Of a DNA stretch of 51,020 nucleotides, positions 24,491 through 34,476 are shown one piece after another. Source of the stretch: Candidatus Gastranaerophilales bacterium (GTDB lineage Bacteria; Cyanobacteriota; Vampirovibrionia; Gastranaerophilales; Gastranaerophilaceae); contig CALUPY010000019.1 in the NCBI GenBank assembly GCA_944322755.1, positions 1-51,020 on the forward strand. Direction: 5' to 3'. Position 1 is the stretch's first letter. Every line of letters begins with the position of its first letter. The notes beneath the pieces are model-generated. The model saw only the letters and a list, made by a program, of their open reading frames with translations, was not told the DNA's origin and searched no databases. A program made the position numbers and the translations under genes.

Positions 24491-26146
24491 ATGGTCGATT
24501 TTTTAGTAGAAGAAATGGATAAAGGTATAGGCGAGTACTATTTTAGGGAAAAAAGAGTAAATCTTGGTATTAAATATTTTGAAAAATATCTGGAGGAAAT
24601 CAGAACATTATCCGAACAAAATCCGGAGGATGAACTCCTAAAAAAAGAACTTGATGATACTAAAAGCAAGTACTGTTATCATCTTTTTGAAAATGCACAG
24701 TTAGCTTATAATGAGAAGCACTGGATAAAATCGCTTACATGCTGCCAGAAGCTTTTGTCTTTCAATTACAGCGACACATCTGTTTATAAATACACTTCTC
24801 TTATCTATAAAACATTAAAACAGCAGGATATCAGACTAAAATTTGCGAAAAAGTATTATGAAATAGAAAAAAATGATCCTGATATAAACAGGTTTATGGG
24901 CGAAGCTTATTTTGAAACCGCAGATGACGCGAATATGCAGACGGCGATTGATTTTTATCAAAAACATCTTGAAAAATATCCTAAAGATTCGCATTCATAC
25001 AATATGATAGGTCATATATACGCCAGTTCTCCGTTGCTTCAAAATACTGAAAAACAGCTTGAATATTTTACAAAAGCCTATGAGCTTGCGCCCGAAGAAA
25101 AAATAATCATAAAAAACCTTATTCTTACTTATTCAAGAATGAAAGAACCTGGCAGAGCCTTTGAGTTGTATGAAAAACTTAAAGAAATAGGGATGACTAA
25201 TGATGATTATTTTGATTATGCGGCATTGTGCATAAAACACAAGGATTTTAAAAACGGGTTCAAATATTATTCTCGCAGATTTGAAAAAGAAACGAGTCCT
25301 ACTTTCTATCCAAAAATAGATAAAAAACAGTGGAATGGTCAGACAATACAGAACAAAACCCTTCTTGTGCATGTAGAGCAGGGATTTGGGGATTTTATAA
25401 TGTTTTCAAGATTTATTCCAGAAATGAAAAAGTATGCAAAAAACGTTATTTCTGTATGCCAGAATGAACTTTTGGACTTGATGAAAGAGAGTTTCCCTGA
25501 TATCCCGTTTTACGGCGTAATTAATACTAATCTTGAAAAGATTGATTTTGACTATCATATCCCCTTAATTGAAATTCCCAGGATAGTCAAACTTGAACCT
25601 GATACTATCCCTTCAAAATCAGGCTATTTGACAGCAGGAGCAAAACGTGTAAGTGAATATAAAAAAAGATTTTTGTCCAATCCTGAATATGAAGGAAAAT
25701 TGAAAATAGCTATATCTTTTGAAGGAGACAAAGGAGCAAAGGCGCAGGGGAGAGATGTCGGTATTGAATACTTTAAGCCGTTAGCAAAAATGTCAAATGT
25801 TCAGCTTTTTGGGGTTAACAAACAATTTAGCGATGATTTTTACAAACAGCTCGGAGAAGATATGAATATCGTAAATCTCGCAGGAACGTTTGTCGATTTT
25901 TCAGATACTGCTGCTGCCTTGACGAATATGGATTTGGTTATCAGTTCTGATAACGTTATTCTCAATCTGTCCGGCGCACTCGGCATTAAAACATTTGGGC
26001 TTTTTAATGAACAGTACGAGTACAGATGGTTTGACCTTCCTGAGTCTTCCGGATGGTATAACAGTATAACGCCATTTGTTGCAAAAAAGCAGAATGACTG
26101 GGCAGAAGTTATCGAACGTGTGTGTGATGCTTTACCTAAAAATTGA
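24491..26146 (+). CDS. TPR protein with C-terminal GT-B glycosyltransferase-like domain
   Basis: The 551-aa protein has tetratricopeptide repeats over about residues 1-270 (SYNMIGHIYASSP, RAFELYEKLKEIGMTNDDYF and others). The C-terminal domain resembles the TPR-linked glycosyltransferase-like family: VHVEQGFGDFIMFSRFIP, then FDYHIPLIEIP and DLVISSDNVILNLSGALGIK, the last being the nucleotide-sugar-binding style segment of GT-B folds. It may modify a protein or envelope glycan, but donor and acceptor are unknown. AAGGA lies upstream of the ATG. Upstream is the gene-free region; downstream an AT-rich, A-run/T-run segment may act as a weak terminator. Confidence 0.78.
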   Translation: MVDFLVEEMDKGIGEYYFREKRVNLGIKYFEKYLEEIRTLSEQNPEDELLKKELDDTKSKYCYHLFENAQLAYNEKHWIKSLTCCQKLLSFNYSDTSVYKYTSLIYKTLKQQDIRLKFAKKYYEIEKNDPDINRFMGEAYFETADDANMQTAIDFYQKHLEKYPKDSHSYNMIGHIYASSPLLQNTEKQLEYFTKAYELAPEEKIIIKNLILTYSRMKEPGRAFELYEKLKEIGMTNDDYFDYAALCIKHKDFKNGFKYYSRRFEKETSPTFYPKIDKKQWNGQTIQNKTLLVHVEQGFGDFIMFSRFIPEMKKYAKNVISVCQNELLDLMKESFPDIPFYGVINTNLEKIDFDYHIPLIEIPRIVKLEPDTIPSKSGYLTAGAKRVSEYKKRFLSNPEYEGKLKIAISFEGDKGAKAQGRDVGIEYFKPLAKMSNVQLFGVNKQFSDDFYKQLGEDMNIVNLAGTFVDFSDTAAALTNMDLVISSDNVILNLSGALGIKTFGLFNEQYEYRWFDLPESSGWYNSITPFVAKKQNDWAEVIERVCDALPKN

Positions 26147-26245
26147 TGAATGATTCCTTTCTAAGACAAGAAAAAAAAATCGGGCATTTTTTTTGTGCTG
26201 TTTGTTTTTATATATACATAAGATATAAGAGAGAGGAAAAATTCT

Positions 26246-27178
26246 ATGGCTGTACACAATATTGTATCTGGTGATACACTTTGGGGTATTGTAAAGAACA
26301 AGTATAATCTAACAAGCAATACCGATATAGCCAATATGGTCAACAAAGTTGCAAAAGCAAACGGTATTACTAATCCTGACAAGATTTATGCCGGAAAAAC
26401 AATACAGCTTGTTGATATCACTGATACACCCGAGGATAAATTTGAACGTACTACATCCGTAGATGATGAATATCCAGTCCAGCAAACAAAAAGTAAAAGT
26501 TTAAATAATGAGCAGGTACAAGATAATGAGGATAAAGCTATAGGAGAAGATTCCACTGTCAGCCCGACAGTACAGAAGGCAATTGACACAAAACTCCAGT
26601 CAAAAGACTTGAATTCATACGAAGATATAGATAAAGCTGAAAAGATTACAGTAAACCTTTTTGATTCAAATGCAACTGAGGCGGAAAAAGAAAAAGCTTA
26701 CTCTGATTTTTCAAACGGAATTTTGAAAAGCTATGATGCAGACGGTGACGGAGTAGTGACTGTTGAGGAATTTGCACAGAAAGAATACGATGATGGTATA
26801 AAAGCTGCAGAACTTACTGCAGGTGTTTTTGGCGGCAATGTCTCAGATCAGATTAATCTTGCTTCGCAGCGAATGGGCAATATTTTTGCACAAAATCTGG
26901 ATATAAATCAGAACGGAAAAATAGATACAGAAGAAATGAATTTCTTTAACAAAACTGCAGATGCAATGGACGGACAACAAGACGGACAAATCTCTGCATC
27001 CAGTGAATCAGAGTTATTTAGTTCAATAATCGGAACAAATGTTGACAATCAGGAACTGAAGGCCGTTACAGAAAAATATTTTGAGGGTATTCAGCTGACT
27101 GATGAAGAGCAGAAAATATTTGATAACGGAATGAAAACTATAAACAAAAGCATGAGAGATATGTCCGGAATAGACTAA
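26246..27178 (+). CDS. LysM domain protein with EF-hand calcium-binding motifs
   Basis: The 310-aa protein opens with a LysM domain (HNIVSGDTLWGIVKNKYN to YAGKTIQLVDI, residues about 4-54), which binds peptidoglycan-type glycans. A polar linker follows. Then come EF-hand loops: DADGDGVVTVEE and DINQNGKIDTEE are complete, and DGQQDGQISASS is a likely third. No signal peptide or membrane helix is visible, so how it reaches the wall is unclear. GAGAGGA precedes the ATG. It appears monocistronic. Confidence 0.88.
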   Translation: MAVHNIVSGDTLWGIVKNKYNLTSNTDIANMVNKVAKANGITNPDKIYAGKTIQLVDITDTPEDKFERTTSVDDEYPVQQTKSKSLNNEQVQDNEDKAIGEDSTVSPTVQKAIDTKLQSKDLNSYEDIDKAEKITVNLFDSNATEAEKEKAYSDFSNGILKSYDADGDGVVTVEEFAQKEYDDGIKAAELTAGVFGGNVSDQINLASQRMGNIFAQNLDINQNGKIDTEEMNFFNKTADAMDGQQDGQISASSESELFSSIIGTNVDNQELKAVTEKYFEGIQLTDEEQKIFDNGMKTINKSMRDMSGID

Positions 27179-27235
27179 CAGGGCAAGTCAAAATTTTATT
27201 GTAGTGTTTTATAATACCTCGAAACGGAGGTAATT

Positions 27236-28165
27236 ATGAAATATATTGAACTGAATTCGGGACACAAAATGCCTGTAATAGGCTTGGGCACCTGGAAGAG
27301 TGATAAAGAAAAACTTAAACACGCAATAAAGTTTGCACTAAAAACCGGATATCGCCATATAGACTGCGCGGCTGCGTATGACAATGAAAAAATTGCAGGT
27401 GAGGCTTTTTCTGAAGTGTTTAAATCGGGTGAAGTAAAAAGAGAAAATCTTTTTATTACATCAAAACTCTGGAATGATTCTCATCTGAAACACGATGTAA
27501 GACCGGCATTGGAAAAAACGCTGAAGGATTTGCAGCTTGACTATCTTGATCTTTATCTTGTCCATTGGCCTGTAGCGAGTGAAAAAAATACAGGATATCT
27601 GATTCCTCTTTCTGTCGCGCCGCTGTCCGAAACATGGGCAGAGATGGAGAAAGCAGTAGATGACGGGCTTGTAAAAAGTATCGGCGTTTCTAATTACAGT
27701 ATAAAAAAACTTGAAGAGATGAAATCTTATGCTCGTATACCTGCTGCGGTAGACCAGGTTGAGATTCATCCGTTTTTTCAGCAGAAAGCTCTGCTAGAAT
27801 ATACTAAAGCAAATAACATTGCAGTCACTGCCTATTCCCCGCTCGCATCGTGCGACAATCCGGACAGACCGCAAAATATGCCCTCTCTTTTGAAAAATGA
27901 AATTATCAACAGTATCGCTAAAAAACATGGCGCTGAACCTGCACAGGTCGTTCTTGCCTGGGAGATTGAAAGAGGCTGTGCGGTAATACCGAAATCTACT
28001 ACAGAAAAACGTATTGAAGAAAATTTCGAATCACTAAAAATAAACCTTACCGATTCGGAAATATCAGCAATTGATAGTCTTGACGCAGGTATAAAAACAG
28101 TCACTGCAAAATTTTTCATTGACCCTGAGAAAGGCTATACAGAGGAAACCATCTGGGATATTTAG
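27236..28165 (+). CDS. Aldo-keto reductase
   Basis: An NADPH-dependent carbonyl reductase of the (beta/alpha)8 AKR family. The catalytic tetrad is complete: D43 and Y48 in HIDCAAAYDN, K77 in TSKLW and H110 in LVHWP. The coenzyme-binding IPKSTTEKRIEENFE is present near the C-terminus. Length 309 aa is typical. GGAGG lies close to the ATG. Substrate cannot be told. It is convergent with the helicase gene (4-nt overlap of the ends). Confidence 0.93.
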   Translation: MKYIELNSGHKMPVIGLGTWKSDKEKLKHAIKFALKTGYRHIDCAAAYDNEKIAGEAFSEVFKSGEVKRENLFITSKLWNDSHLKHDVRPALEKTLKDLQLDYLDLYLVHWPVASEKNTGYLIPLSVAPLSETWAEMEKAVDDGLVKSIGVSNYSIKKLEEMKSYARIPAAVDQVEIHPFFQQKALLEYTKANNIAVTAYSPLASCDNPDRPQNMPSLLKNEIINSIAKKHGAEPAQVVLAWEIERGCAVIPKSTTEKRIEENFESLKINLTDSEISAIDSLDAGIKTVTAKFFIDPEKGYTEETIWDI

Positions 28166-30456
28166 TCTAAATCTACAGGAGGACGAAGGATTGCGTCAAT
28201 TGCAGCGCGGGCATTTTCTATAACAGTATCCGAAACATTCGGTATAATAGTAAGCTGGCGAAGTACATCTACTGTGCGTTTAAAACTACGTACTACATCA
28301 CCTTCGCCTGTGCCCGCCTGTTCAATGAGGCCTTCCCAGTCTCCGCCGTTTATCCAGTATTCGACAAGCGGAGAATAATAAGAATTTATATACATTTCCG
28401 TATCAATATCAAAATCGTTCTGAATTTTGCTGACCCGTCTTTTTATATCTTTTATTTTTCCGAGAGTCTTTCTGGTTGTACGGCTTATTGGAATTTCAGG
28501 AAAAACATCTGCTCTCAGGTCTTCGGTTGTAATGGCACAAATAACTGACGCCAGTTCGTCAGGTTTTAATCCCTCAAGAGCTCCGTTCATGATGATTTCT
28601 GAAACGAACAATTCGTTTTCTGTTCTGATTGCCGCTATTGTGAGTCCTTTTTCTGTTGGATAGTTATCTTTTAAATAGCCCATTTTCTCAAGCGCATATG
28701 TGTGATTTAAAAATTTGCGCCAGTACACATCTTTTTCATACTCAATATTTTTTTCAAGCTGTGCTGCTTTTTTTTCAAATCTTTTTAAAAGTTCTATTTC
28801 TTTTGCATGTTTTTTGTACAATCTGCAGGTGTCACAAGGACAGGCATGTACTTTGGCGAGCAATGCTTTGGTTTTGTTGTTAAATTCAACAAATTCCGGG
28901 GTGTTTTCTTCGTCCTTGTGTTTCATTTGTTTTCTGAGCGTTTTTACTATTTTTCTGTATTCAACGTATGTATTTTTATTTTTTATGTATTCTGCCATAT
29001 CCTCATTGCTAAGCCCGTGAATACATCGGAATGCACGGAATCTTTCGAGTGCTTCCTTCAGCTCTTTTTGCTGTGTAAGAAGCGGTTTAAGCCGGTCTGT
29101 AGATGAAAAATAGCCAAAACTTTTAAGGATAAGTTCTTTTGCTTCCTCCAACGTAAATCTTTGCAGCAAGTTCACTACCATGGAATATGTAGGTGAAAAA
29201 CGGCTTTCCAGTGGGTTTGCCTTACTAGTAACGAGCTCTGCCACTTCTTCCGGAGACTGGAATGCTGTGCCCACAATGGTGACATAGCCTATTTCATCCA
29301 TGCCTCTTCTGCCCGCTCTGCCTGACATTTGCAAGAATTCGCTTGCCGTAAGCATTCTGTGACCGGAGTCTGTGCGTTTTGAGACAGCACTTATTACCGT
29401 GGAGCGTGCAGGCATGTTTATACCGGCAGCCAGAGTTTCTGTTGCGAATACTACTTTTATAAGTCCTTTTTGAAATAATTTCTCAACAAGAACTTTCCAT
29501 CCCGGCAGCAGTCCGGCATGGTGTGAGGCAACCCCGCATAAGAGGTATTCAATGTGCTTATTCATTGCAAGATACGGGTTCTCAGCAATATATTCATCAA
29601 CAATTTCTTTTATTTGTTTCTGTTCATCAGGTGTCACAAGACAGAGACCTGCGCATTTTTCCATCTGTTCATCACATTTTTTTCGCGAGAAAGTAAAATA
29701 TATGGCAGGCAGCATATTCTTTTTGTGCAATATAGATACAACATCTTTTGCTACCTGACGCTGAGGCATTTTCCGCCTGAATGCTTTTGCGCGTGATTCC
29801 GGTTTGATTTTTTTATTCAGTTTTCCTTCCGGTGTTAAAAGCGGAAGAATGTCATTCGGTTTTGATGAATCATAGTAATAAAATCTTAATGGAACGGGAC
29901 GAAAGTCTGTATAAACCAGCTCTGTACGGGAATGGACTGTATTTATCCAGTCTGTGAGCTGCTGTGAATTTGCGACGGTAGCAGAGAGCGCAATAATCTG
30001 AACATTTGTGGGGCAGTAAATAATGCTTTCTTCCCAGACCGTTCCTCTCTGTTCGTCATTCATGTAGTGAACTTCATCCAGTACAACATACCTGACATCT
30101 TTCAGATTATCGGAGACTGACCCGAAATTCGTGCCGTAGAGCATATTTCTGAACACTTCTGTCGTCATAATGACTATCTGGGCATCTCTGTTTATAGATG
30201 TATCACCAGTCAAAAGTCCGGTTTTTTCTTCTCCATATTTTCTGGAAAAATCGTTATATTTTTGGTTTGATAACGCTTTGAGCGGTGTTGTGTAAAATAT
30301 TCTGAAGCCTTCCTCCAGTGCTTTATGTATTGCCATTTCTGCAATACAGGTTTTTCCGGCTCCTGTCGGTGCGCATACAACCACACTTTTCCCGTTGTTT
30401 ATATGATATAGGGCTTCTTCCTGAAAATCGTCCAGTTTAAAATCGAATTTGTACAT
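28162..30456 (-). CDS. SKI2/Mtr4-type DEAD/DEAH-box RNA helicase
   Basis: A superfamily 2 helicase expected to act on RNA in the cytoplasm. Motifs in order are CAPTGAGKT (Walker A, residues 28-36), TTPLKALSNQK (Ia), DEVHYM (II), ALSATVAN (III) and SGRAGRRGMDEIGYV (VI). After the helicase core comes a Cys cluster, ACPCDTC, and a C-terminal DSHCT-like helical region (PDELASVICAITTEDLR, then VRSFKRTVDVLRQL). The 764-aa length is shorter than eukaryotic Mtr4 but normal for bacterial HelY-like proteins. It is probably transcribed alone. Confidence 0.9.
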   Translation of the reverse strand: MYKFDFKLDDFQEEALYHINNGKSVVVCAPTGAGKTCIAEMAIHKALEEGFRIFYTTPLKALSNQKYNDFSRKYGEEKTGLLTGDTSINRDAQIVIMTTEVFRNMLYGTNFGSVSDNLKDVRYVVLDEVHYMNDEQRGTVWEESIIYCPTNVQIIALSATVANSQQLTDWINTVHSRTELVYTDFRPVPLRFYYYDSSKPNDILPLLTPEGKLNKKIKPESRAKAFRRKMPQRQVAKDVVSILHKKNMLPAIYFTFSRKKCDEQMEKCAGLCLVTPDEQKQIKEIVDEYIAENPYLAMNKHIEYLLCGVASHHAGLLPGWKVLVEKLFQKGLIKVVFATETLAAGINMPARSTVISAVSKRTDSGHRMLTASEFLQMSGRAGRRGMDEIGYVTIVGTAFQSPEEVAELVTSKANPLESRFSPTYSMVVNLLQRFTLEEAKELILKSFGYFSSTDRLKPLLTQQKELKEALERFRAFRCIHGLSNEDMAEYIKNKNTYVEYRKIVKTLRKQMKHKDEENTPEFVEFNNKTKALLAKVHACPCDTCRLYKKHAKEIELLKRFEKKAAQLEKNIEYEKDVYWRKFLNHTYALEKMGYLKDNYPTEKGLTIAAIRTENELFVSEIIMNGALEGLKPDELASVICAITTEDLRADVFPEIPISRTTRKTLGKIKDIKRRVSKIQNDFDIDTEMYINSYYSPLVEYWINGGDWEGLIEQAGTGEGDVVRSFKRTVDVLRQLTIIPNVSDTVIENARAAIDAILRPPVDLD

Positions 30457-30572
30457 AATAAATACTCTCTATTTCCATTTTAGTGGAAATAGTTTTGAAA
30501 GTACAGATGAAATGTTAGCAAATTTATTTTTGCGCGGACTTATATATATAGAATACAAAACCGGAGATTAAC

Positions 30573-30923
30573 ATGCCTGAGACAACAATTTCTTCTAAGC
30601 CTTCATTCAAAGCATATTTAAAGTTCAAAGCAGAGCCGAAAAAAATTAACAAACTCATAGAAACTATACAAAACGCCGGTGATGAGGCAATTTTTATAAA
30701 CAGAAAAAAAGGAAAGCATAAAGATACAGTGTGTATGCTGACTGATGTTCATTATGACAAATTTTTGGATTTTTTAAAAGACGTGAAATATGCACATATG
30801 CGTGAACTAAGAAATAAAATTTCTTCAATTCTCGGAGAAAAACCAGTCCGAAGTGACGCAGAAAAAGTGACAGAAGCTGTCAGGCACAAAAAATTTGACT
30901 TCAAAACCGGCAGGATAAAATAA
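30573..30923 (+). CDS. Small basic protein, function unknown
   Basis: A 116-aa, Lys-rich, soluble protein with no recognised family. CGGAGA lies 7 nt before the ATG. It is divergent from the helicase gene and convergent with the sugar operon, so it stands alone. The composition, with no membrane or signal segment, is compatible with a cytoplasmic regulator or nucleic-acid binder, but nothing specific supports that. Confidence 0.65.
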   Translation: MPETTISSKPSFKAYLKFKAEPKKINKLIETIQNAGDEAIFINRKKGKHKDTVCMLTDVHYDKFLDFLKDVKYAHMRELRNKISSILGEKPVRSDAEKVTEAVRHKKFDFKTGRIK

Positions 30924-30953
30924 TTATCTTTAACCTGCGACGACAATTTTCCT

Positions 30954-31949
30954 TTATATTTTATATAAAAATTCGAATCCCAGGATTTTGATTATTTTTT
31001 TATGCTTTTTCCAGTGGATTTCAACAATTCTTTTCATCAGTTGTTTTTGTCCAAAGTGTAAATCTTCAAAAAGTTTATTCTTTAAATAATTTTTGAAAAA
31101 CAGCGCAAAGAATGGTGTCCGTTTGTAGACAAACTCCCACCATTCTTTGGAATAGTTTATGTATAAACTATTCCAAGGTTTCCTGCCTGTATAATGAATG
31201 ACTGCGGGTGCAGCTTTTAGCTGAGAAAATTCTTCAGATGTAATTATACCTTCTTTAAGCGCCTTTCTGTATGTATAAGAGTCCGGGCAGTCTATTATAT
31301 TAAATCGGGTAGGGAGATATGTTACAAGGTTTTTACAGGTGATGTTTAATATGTCTTGATCCTGGAAGAAGAGTTTTTCTGCACTCCAGGGCAGCCAGGT
31401 TTTTTCCATTTCTTTCTCCCTGATTTTTTTCAGATTCATAACCATAAAGCCTGTATTAAAATATTGCCCTCTCATATCAGAAAGATGTTCTTTCCAGAAT
31501 GGATATTTTAGATTTTTTTCAAAATTTTCTTCCAGATTGTTGCGCACTGATTTTACTGCAGCAAAAAGATAATCGTCAATATCTGTGTCCCAGGCTTCTT
31601 TTAAGCTGCCTTTGAATATAATGTCCACATCAGAGTATATGATTTTATCTATATCCGGTAAAAATTTATGCAGCAGAAGACGACCGTAAGTGGCTTTTGA
31701 TAAACCTCGGGATTCATAAGTATTATCGAAAATTTTCCCTATTTCGACAAAAGTCACTGTCGACAAGGGGCTGTTTTTTTTCACAAGATTTTTTATTGTA
31801 TTTTTTGCTTTATCTGTAACATCCTCTGTGCAAAGGCAAAAGATATTATAAACCTCTGCTTTTCCTGCATTTAAGAGGCTGCAGATGGTTGTGACGCCCT
31901 GTCTCCAGTAGTTGTTGTCAAAAGAAAATGCAATATTTATCTCAGTCAT
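30954..31949 (-). CDS. Glycosyltransferase family 8 protein
   Basis: A retaining glycosyltransferase using UDP-sugars, usually in lipopolysaccharide or capsule synthesis. The 331-aa protein begins INIAFSFDNNYW, has the DxD motif in KIIYSDVDIIFKGSL, GQYFNTGFMVMNLK and, near the end, VIHYTGRKPW, all hallmarks of GT8. The ATG is preceded by GAGG and overlaps the upstream epimerase gene by 8 nt, so it is the last gene of a coupled three-gene operon. The sugar is unknown. Confidence 0.9.
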   Translation of the reverse strand: MTEINIAFSFDNNYWRQGVTTICSLLNAGKAEVYNIFCLCTEDVTDKAKNTIKNLVKKNSPLSTVTFVEIGKIFDNTYESRGLSKATYGRLLLHKFLPDIDKIIYSDVDIIFKGSLKEAWDTDIDDYLFAAVKSVRNNLEENFEKNLKYPFWKEHLSDMRGQYFNTGFMVMNLKKIREKEMEKTWLPWSAEKLFFQDQDILNITCKNLVTYLPTRFNIIDCPDSYTYRKALKEGIITSEEFSQLKAAPAVIHYTGRKPWNSLYINYSKEWWEFVYKRTPFFALFFKNYLKNKLFEDLHFGQKQLMKRIVEIHWKKHKKIIKILGFEFLYKI

Positions 31950-32898
31950 TTTGTTCCTCAATCCATTTTACAAATTTTTTGATACCTTCTGTGAATGATG
32001 TTTCAGGGTGATAATTCAACAGTGCTTCTGCTTTTGTTATGTCAGAGACTGTTTTGTCGACGTCGCCCTTTTGCATTGGCATTCTGTTTATGATTGCTTT
32101 TTGGTGAAGGTTGTTTTCGAGTTCTTCTATCATTCTGCTAAGTGTGACAGGCTCGCCGCCTCCGATATTTATTATTTCGTAGCCTGTTTTGTTGTACTCA
32201 ATTGCGGATATAACCCCATGGATTATGTCATCAACGTATGTGTAGTCTCTTTTTGTGTGACCGTCTCCGAATACGGGGATGGGTTTTCTTTCTTTGATAA
32301 GTCTTGCAAATTTATGGATAGCAAGATCCGGTCTTTGTCTCGGGCCGTATACAGTGAAGAATCTTAATGCGACTACATTTATGCCGTATAGTTTGTGATA
32401 TGTATAGCAAAATTGTTCACATGCGGATTTTGTAGCCGCATAAGGGGATATGGGTTCTGATATCTTGAGGTCTTCACTGAAGATGCTTTCCTTACAGTTT
32501 CCGTATACGGAACTTGAGGATGCAAATACAAGTTTTTTAACATTGTATTCTTTCATTAGTTCAAGAATATTTATTGTTCCGAGAATGTTTGTTTTTACGT
32601 ATCCTTCCGGATTCTCAATAGACGGTCTGACTCCTGCTCTTGCTGCAAGATGGACAACAACGTCTATTTTGTTATTTTTAAATACTTCGCCAATCTCTTT
32701 TTTATTTTCTATATTGGCTTTGTAAAAAGAGTAGCGGCTGTTTTTTAAGTTATGTTTAATATTCTGTTGTTTTATTTCAGGTGAATAAAAATCACTCATA
32801 TTGTCGATAACGATGATATGAGTGTCATTTTTTAGAAGTTTGTCCGCAAGATGAGAACCGATAAAACCGGCTCCGCCCGTTATGAGTATAGTTTTCAT
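31942..32898 (-). CDS. NAD-dependent sugar-nucleotide epimerase (UDP-glucuronate 4-epimerase-like)
   Basis: An extended short-chain dehydrogenase that interconverts NDP-sugars. The 318-aa protein has GGAGFIGSH (NAD binding, residues 8-16), the ASSSSVYG serine segment and the catalytic YAATK. NMSDFYSPEIKQQNIKH and FFTVYGPRQRPDLAIHKF match the uronate or UDP-hexose 4-epimerase branch. It overlaps the DUF616 gene by 4 nt (ATGA) and the GT8 gene by 8 nt, so all three are translated together. It presumably supplies the activated sugar to the transferases. Confidence 0.88.
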   Translation of the reverse strand: MKTILITGGAGFIGSHLADKLLKNDTHIIVIDNMSDFYSPEIKQQNIKHNLKNSRYSFYKANIENKKEIGEVFKNNKIDVVVHLAARAGVRPSIENPEGYVKTNILGTINILELMKEYNVKKLVFASSSSVYGNCKESIFSEDLKISEPISPYAATKSACEQFCYTYHKLYGINVVALRFFTVYGPRQRPDLAIHKFARLIKERKPIPVFGDGHTKRDYTYVDDIIHGVISAIEYNKTGYEIINIGGGEPVTLSRMIEELENNLHQKAIINRMPMQKGDVDKTVSDITKAEALLNYHPETSFTEGIKKFVKWIEEQND

Positions 32899-33734
32899 TT
32901 GTTGTGAACCCTCAATATTATATCTTTATGCATTTTTCTTACCGGTTTTTCGAAAATATCAGTGACTGTTCCGTAGTTGTTTTTCCATAAAACATACATA
33001 AGGCTCAGCTGGTCTCTTTTTGAATAATTAGCAAGCCAAAACCACCAGTCTTCCATTATTTTTATTATTTCAGGTGAGTTGTGTTCTCTGAAAATGATAT
33101 TGTTTTCTTTTAGTCCGTAGTGCGCGGGAAATCCGTCTTTTCTGAATATTTCTATCTGTTTTTCTGTATTTTCGACAGTATCTTTACCTTTCTTAATACA
33201 AACTTCCCTTTCATCATAGAGACAGTCTCTGCAAAAATGTTTTGTTATCGCCAATTTTTTACCGTTTTTTATTAATTCTTCTGCTTTTCGGTAGATTTTG
33301 TCAGAGATGATATCTATATTTGCATCAATGTAGATACTGTATTTGTATTCAGAAAGAAATTTGTGGGCAAGAATTTTGGGCAGTCTTGATTTTTTCTGGT
33401 CGTCAAGTTCCATTTCTGACTTTATCGGCTGAACTATCCAGAACGGATGGCCGTTTTTTAACAAATCTTCATTATTCGTAAAACAAATATAATTCCAGTC
33501 CTGCTCATAACACAAAGGGGTGATTAAATCGTTGTATGTTCCGGTTATTACAGTGTAAACGACTTTGTCTGTTTTTGTGCTGTTTGTATTAATTTTACCG
33601 GAGTTAAAAAGGCGGCGCAAAATTAGAGGATATGCTTTTAGCGGATATCCAAAGAAGAACAGTTTTTTGTTCAATAATAACCGGTTCGTTTTGCCCGGAA
33701 CCAGTGATATTAAAATTTTGACTAATCTATTCAT
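32895..33734 (-). CDS. DUF616 / TOD1-MUCI70-type glycosyltransferase domain protein
   Basis: The 279-aa protein shows the whole DUF616 pattern: VVYTVITGTYNDL, WNYICFTNN, RLPKILAHKFLSEYKYSIYI followed by DANIDI, KHFCRDCLYDEREVCIKKGK and WWFWLANYSKRDQLSLMYV. This domain is a predicted GT-A-like sugar transferase. First gene of the sugar operon. A TATAAT lies 16 nt before the ATG and an AAAGAAG acts as ribosome-binding site. Confidence 0.82.
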   Translation of the reverse strand: MNRLVKILISLVPGKTNRLLLNKKLFFFGYPLKAYPLILRRLFNSGKINTNSTKTDKVVYTVITGTYNDLITPLCYEQDWNYICFTNNEDLLKNGHPFWIVQPIKSEMELDDQKKSRLPKILAHKFLSEYKYSIYIDANIDIISDKIYRKAEELIKNGKKLAITKHFCRDCLYDEREVCIKKGKDTVENTEKQIEIFRKDGFPAHYGLKENNIIFREHNSPEIIKIMEDWWFWLANYSKRDQLSLMYVLWKNNYGTVTDIFEKPVRKMHKDIILRVHNK

Positions 33735-33775
33735 ACTTCTTTGTATGAATATTATAACGTGAAACAGGAAAATGT

Positions 33776-33805
33776 AAAGAAAAACGGCTGTAAAGCCGCT
33801 GTTTC
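33776..33805. repeat. 30-bp direct repeat flanking the zeta-toxin cassette (left copy)
   Basis: Exactly identical to 34743-34772. It contains a CGGCT/AGCCG hairpin with T-rich sequence on the minus strand. Unlike the right copy, its outer flanks do not pair. Confidence 0.8.
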
Positions 33806-33864
33806 AAAAAAATAATCTTTAAATATTTAATGCAAAAAAATTTAAAGACTGATAAAATTTTATT

Positions 33865-34476
33865 ATGCAGAGCAAAGAAAAATTATTGTATATTATTGCA
33901 GGTGCCAATGGCAGTGGAAAAAGTACTCTGGCTGAGGTTTTGTTAAGAGAAAAAAATCTGGTGTTTCTAAACGCCGATGAAATAGCAAAAGAAATTGCAC
34001 CTGATGCAATGAATAGTGTGCAAATATCTGCAGGAAAAGAGTATTTCAAACGATTAGAAACCTTTCTTGCGCAAAACATGTCTTTTGCCGTGGAGTCTAC
34101 TCTTTCCGGAAATAATATTGTTAGAGTTATAAAAAAGGCAAAAAATCGATATTACAAAATTATATTAATTTATTCTTTTTTACAAAGCTGCACAACCTGT
34201 ATTAAGCGCGTTAAAACCCGTGTTCAAAATGGTGGTCATGATGTTCCGGAAGAAGATATTATTCGCAGATATTACAAAAGTATTGTTAAATTTTGGGATG
34301 AATATCGTTTAATGGTTGATGATTGGACTTTGTTTTATAATGGCTATGACTATGCACCTGTAGTGGTGGCTTTTGGTACAAATGATAAATATGATATAAT
34401 TAATAAAGGCAAGAATGATTTATTTCACAATGTGTACAAAATTGCAAAGGATGAAATAAAAATCTATGACAGGTAA
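33865..34476 (+). CDS. Zeta-toxin-like P-loop kinase
   Basis: The 203-aa protein has Walker A AGANGSGKST (residues 12-21), then NADEIAKEIAPDA, FAVESTLSG and RVKTRVQNGGHDVPEEDIIRRY. This is the pattern of zeta toxins and related UDP-GlcNAc or small-molecule kinases, which can poison peptidoglycan synthesis. The neighbouring small gene overlaps its last 11 nt and is a candidate antitoxin, although classical epsilon antitoxins are encoded upstream. The cassette is bounded by identical 30-bp repeats. A non-toxic kinase role remains possible. Confidence 0.8.
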   Translation: MQSKEKLLYIIAGANGSGKSTLAEVLLREKNLVFLNADEIAKEIAPDAMNSVQISAGKEYFKRLETFLAQNMSFAVESTLSGNNIVRVIKKAKNRYYKIILIYSFLQSCTTCIKRVKTRVQNGGHDVPEEDIIRRYYKSIVKFWDEYRLMVDDWTLFYNGYDYAPVVVAFGTNDKYDIINKGKNDLFHNVYKIAKDEIKIYDR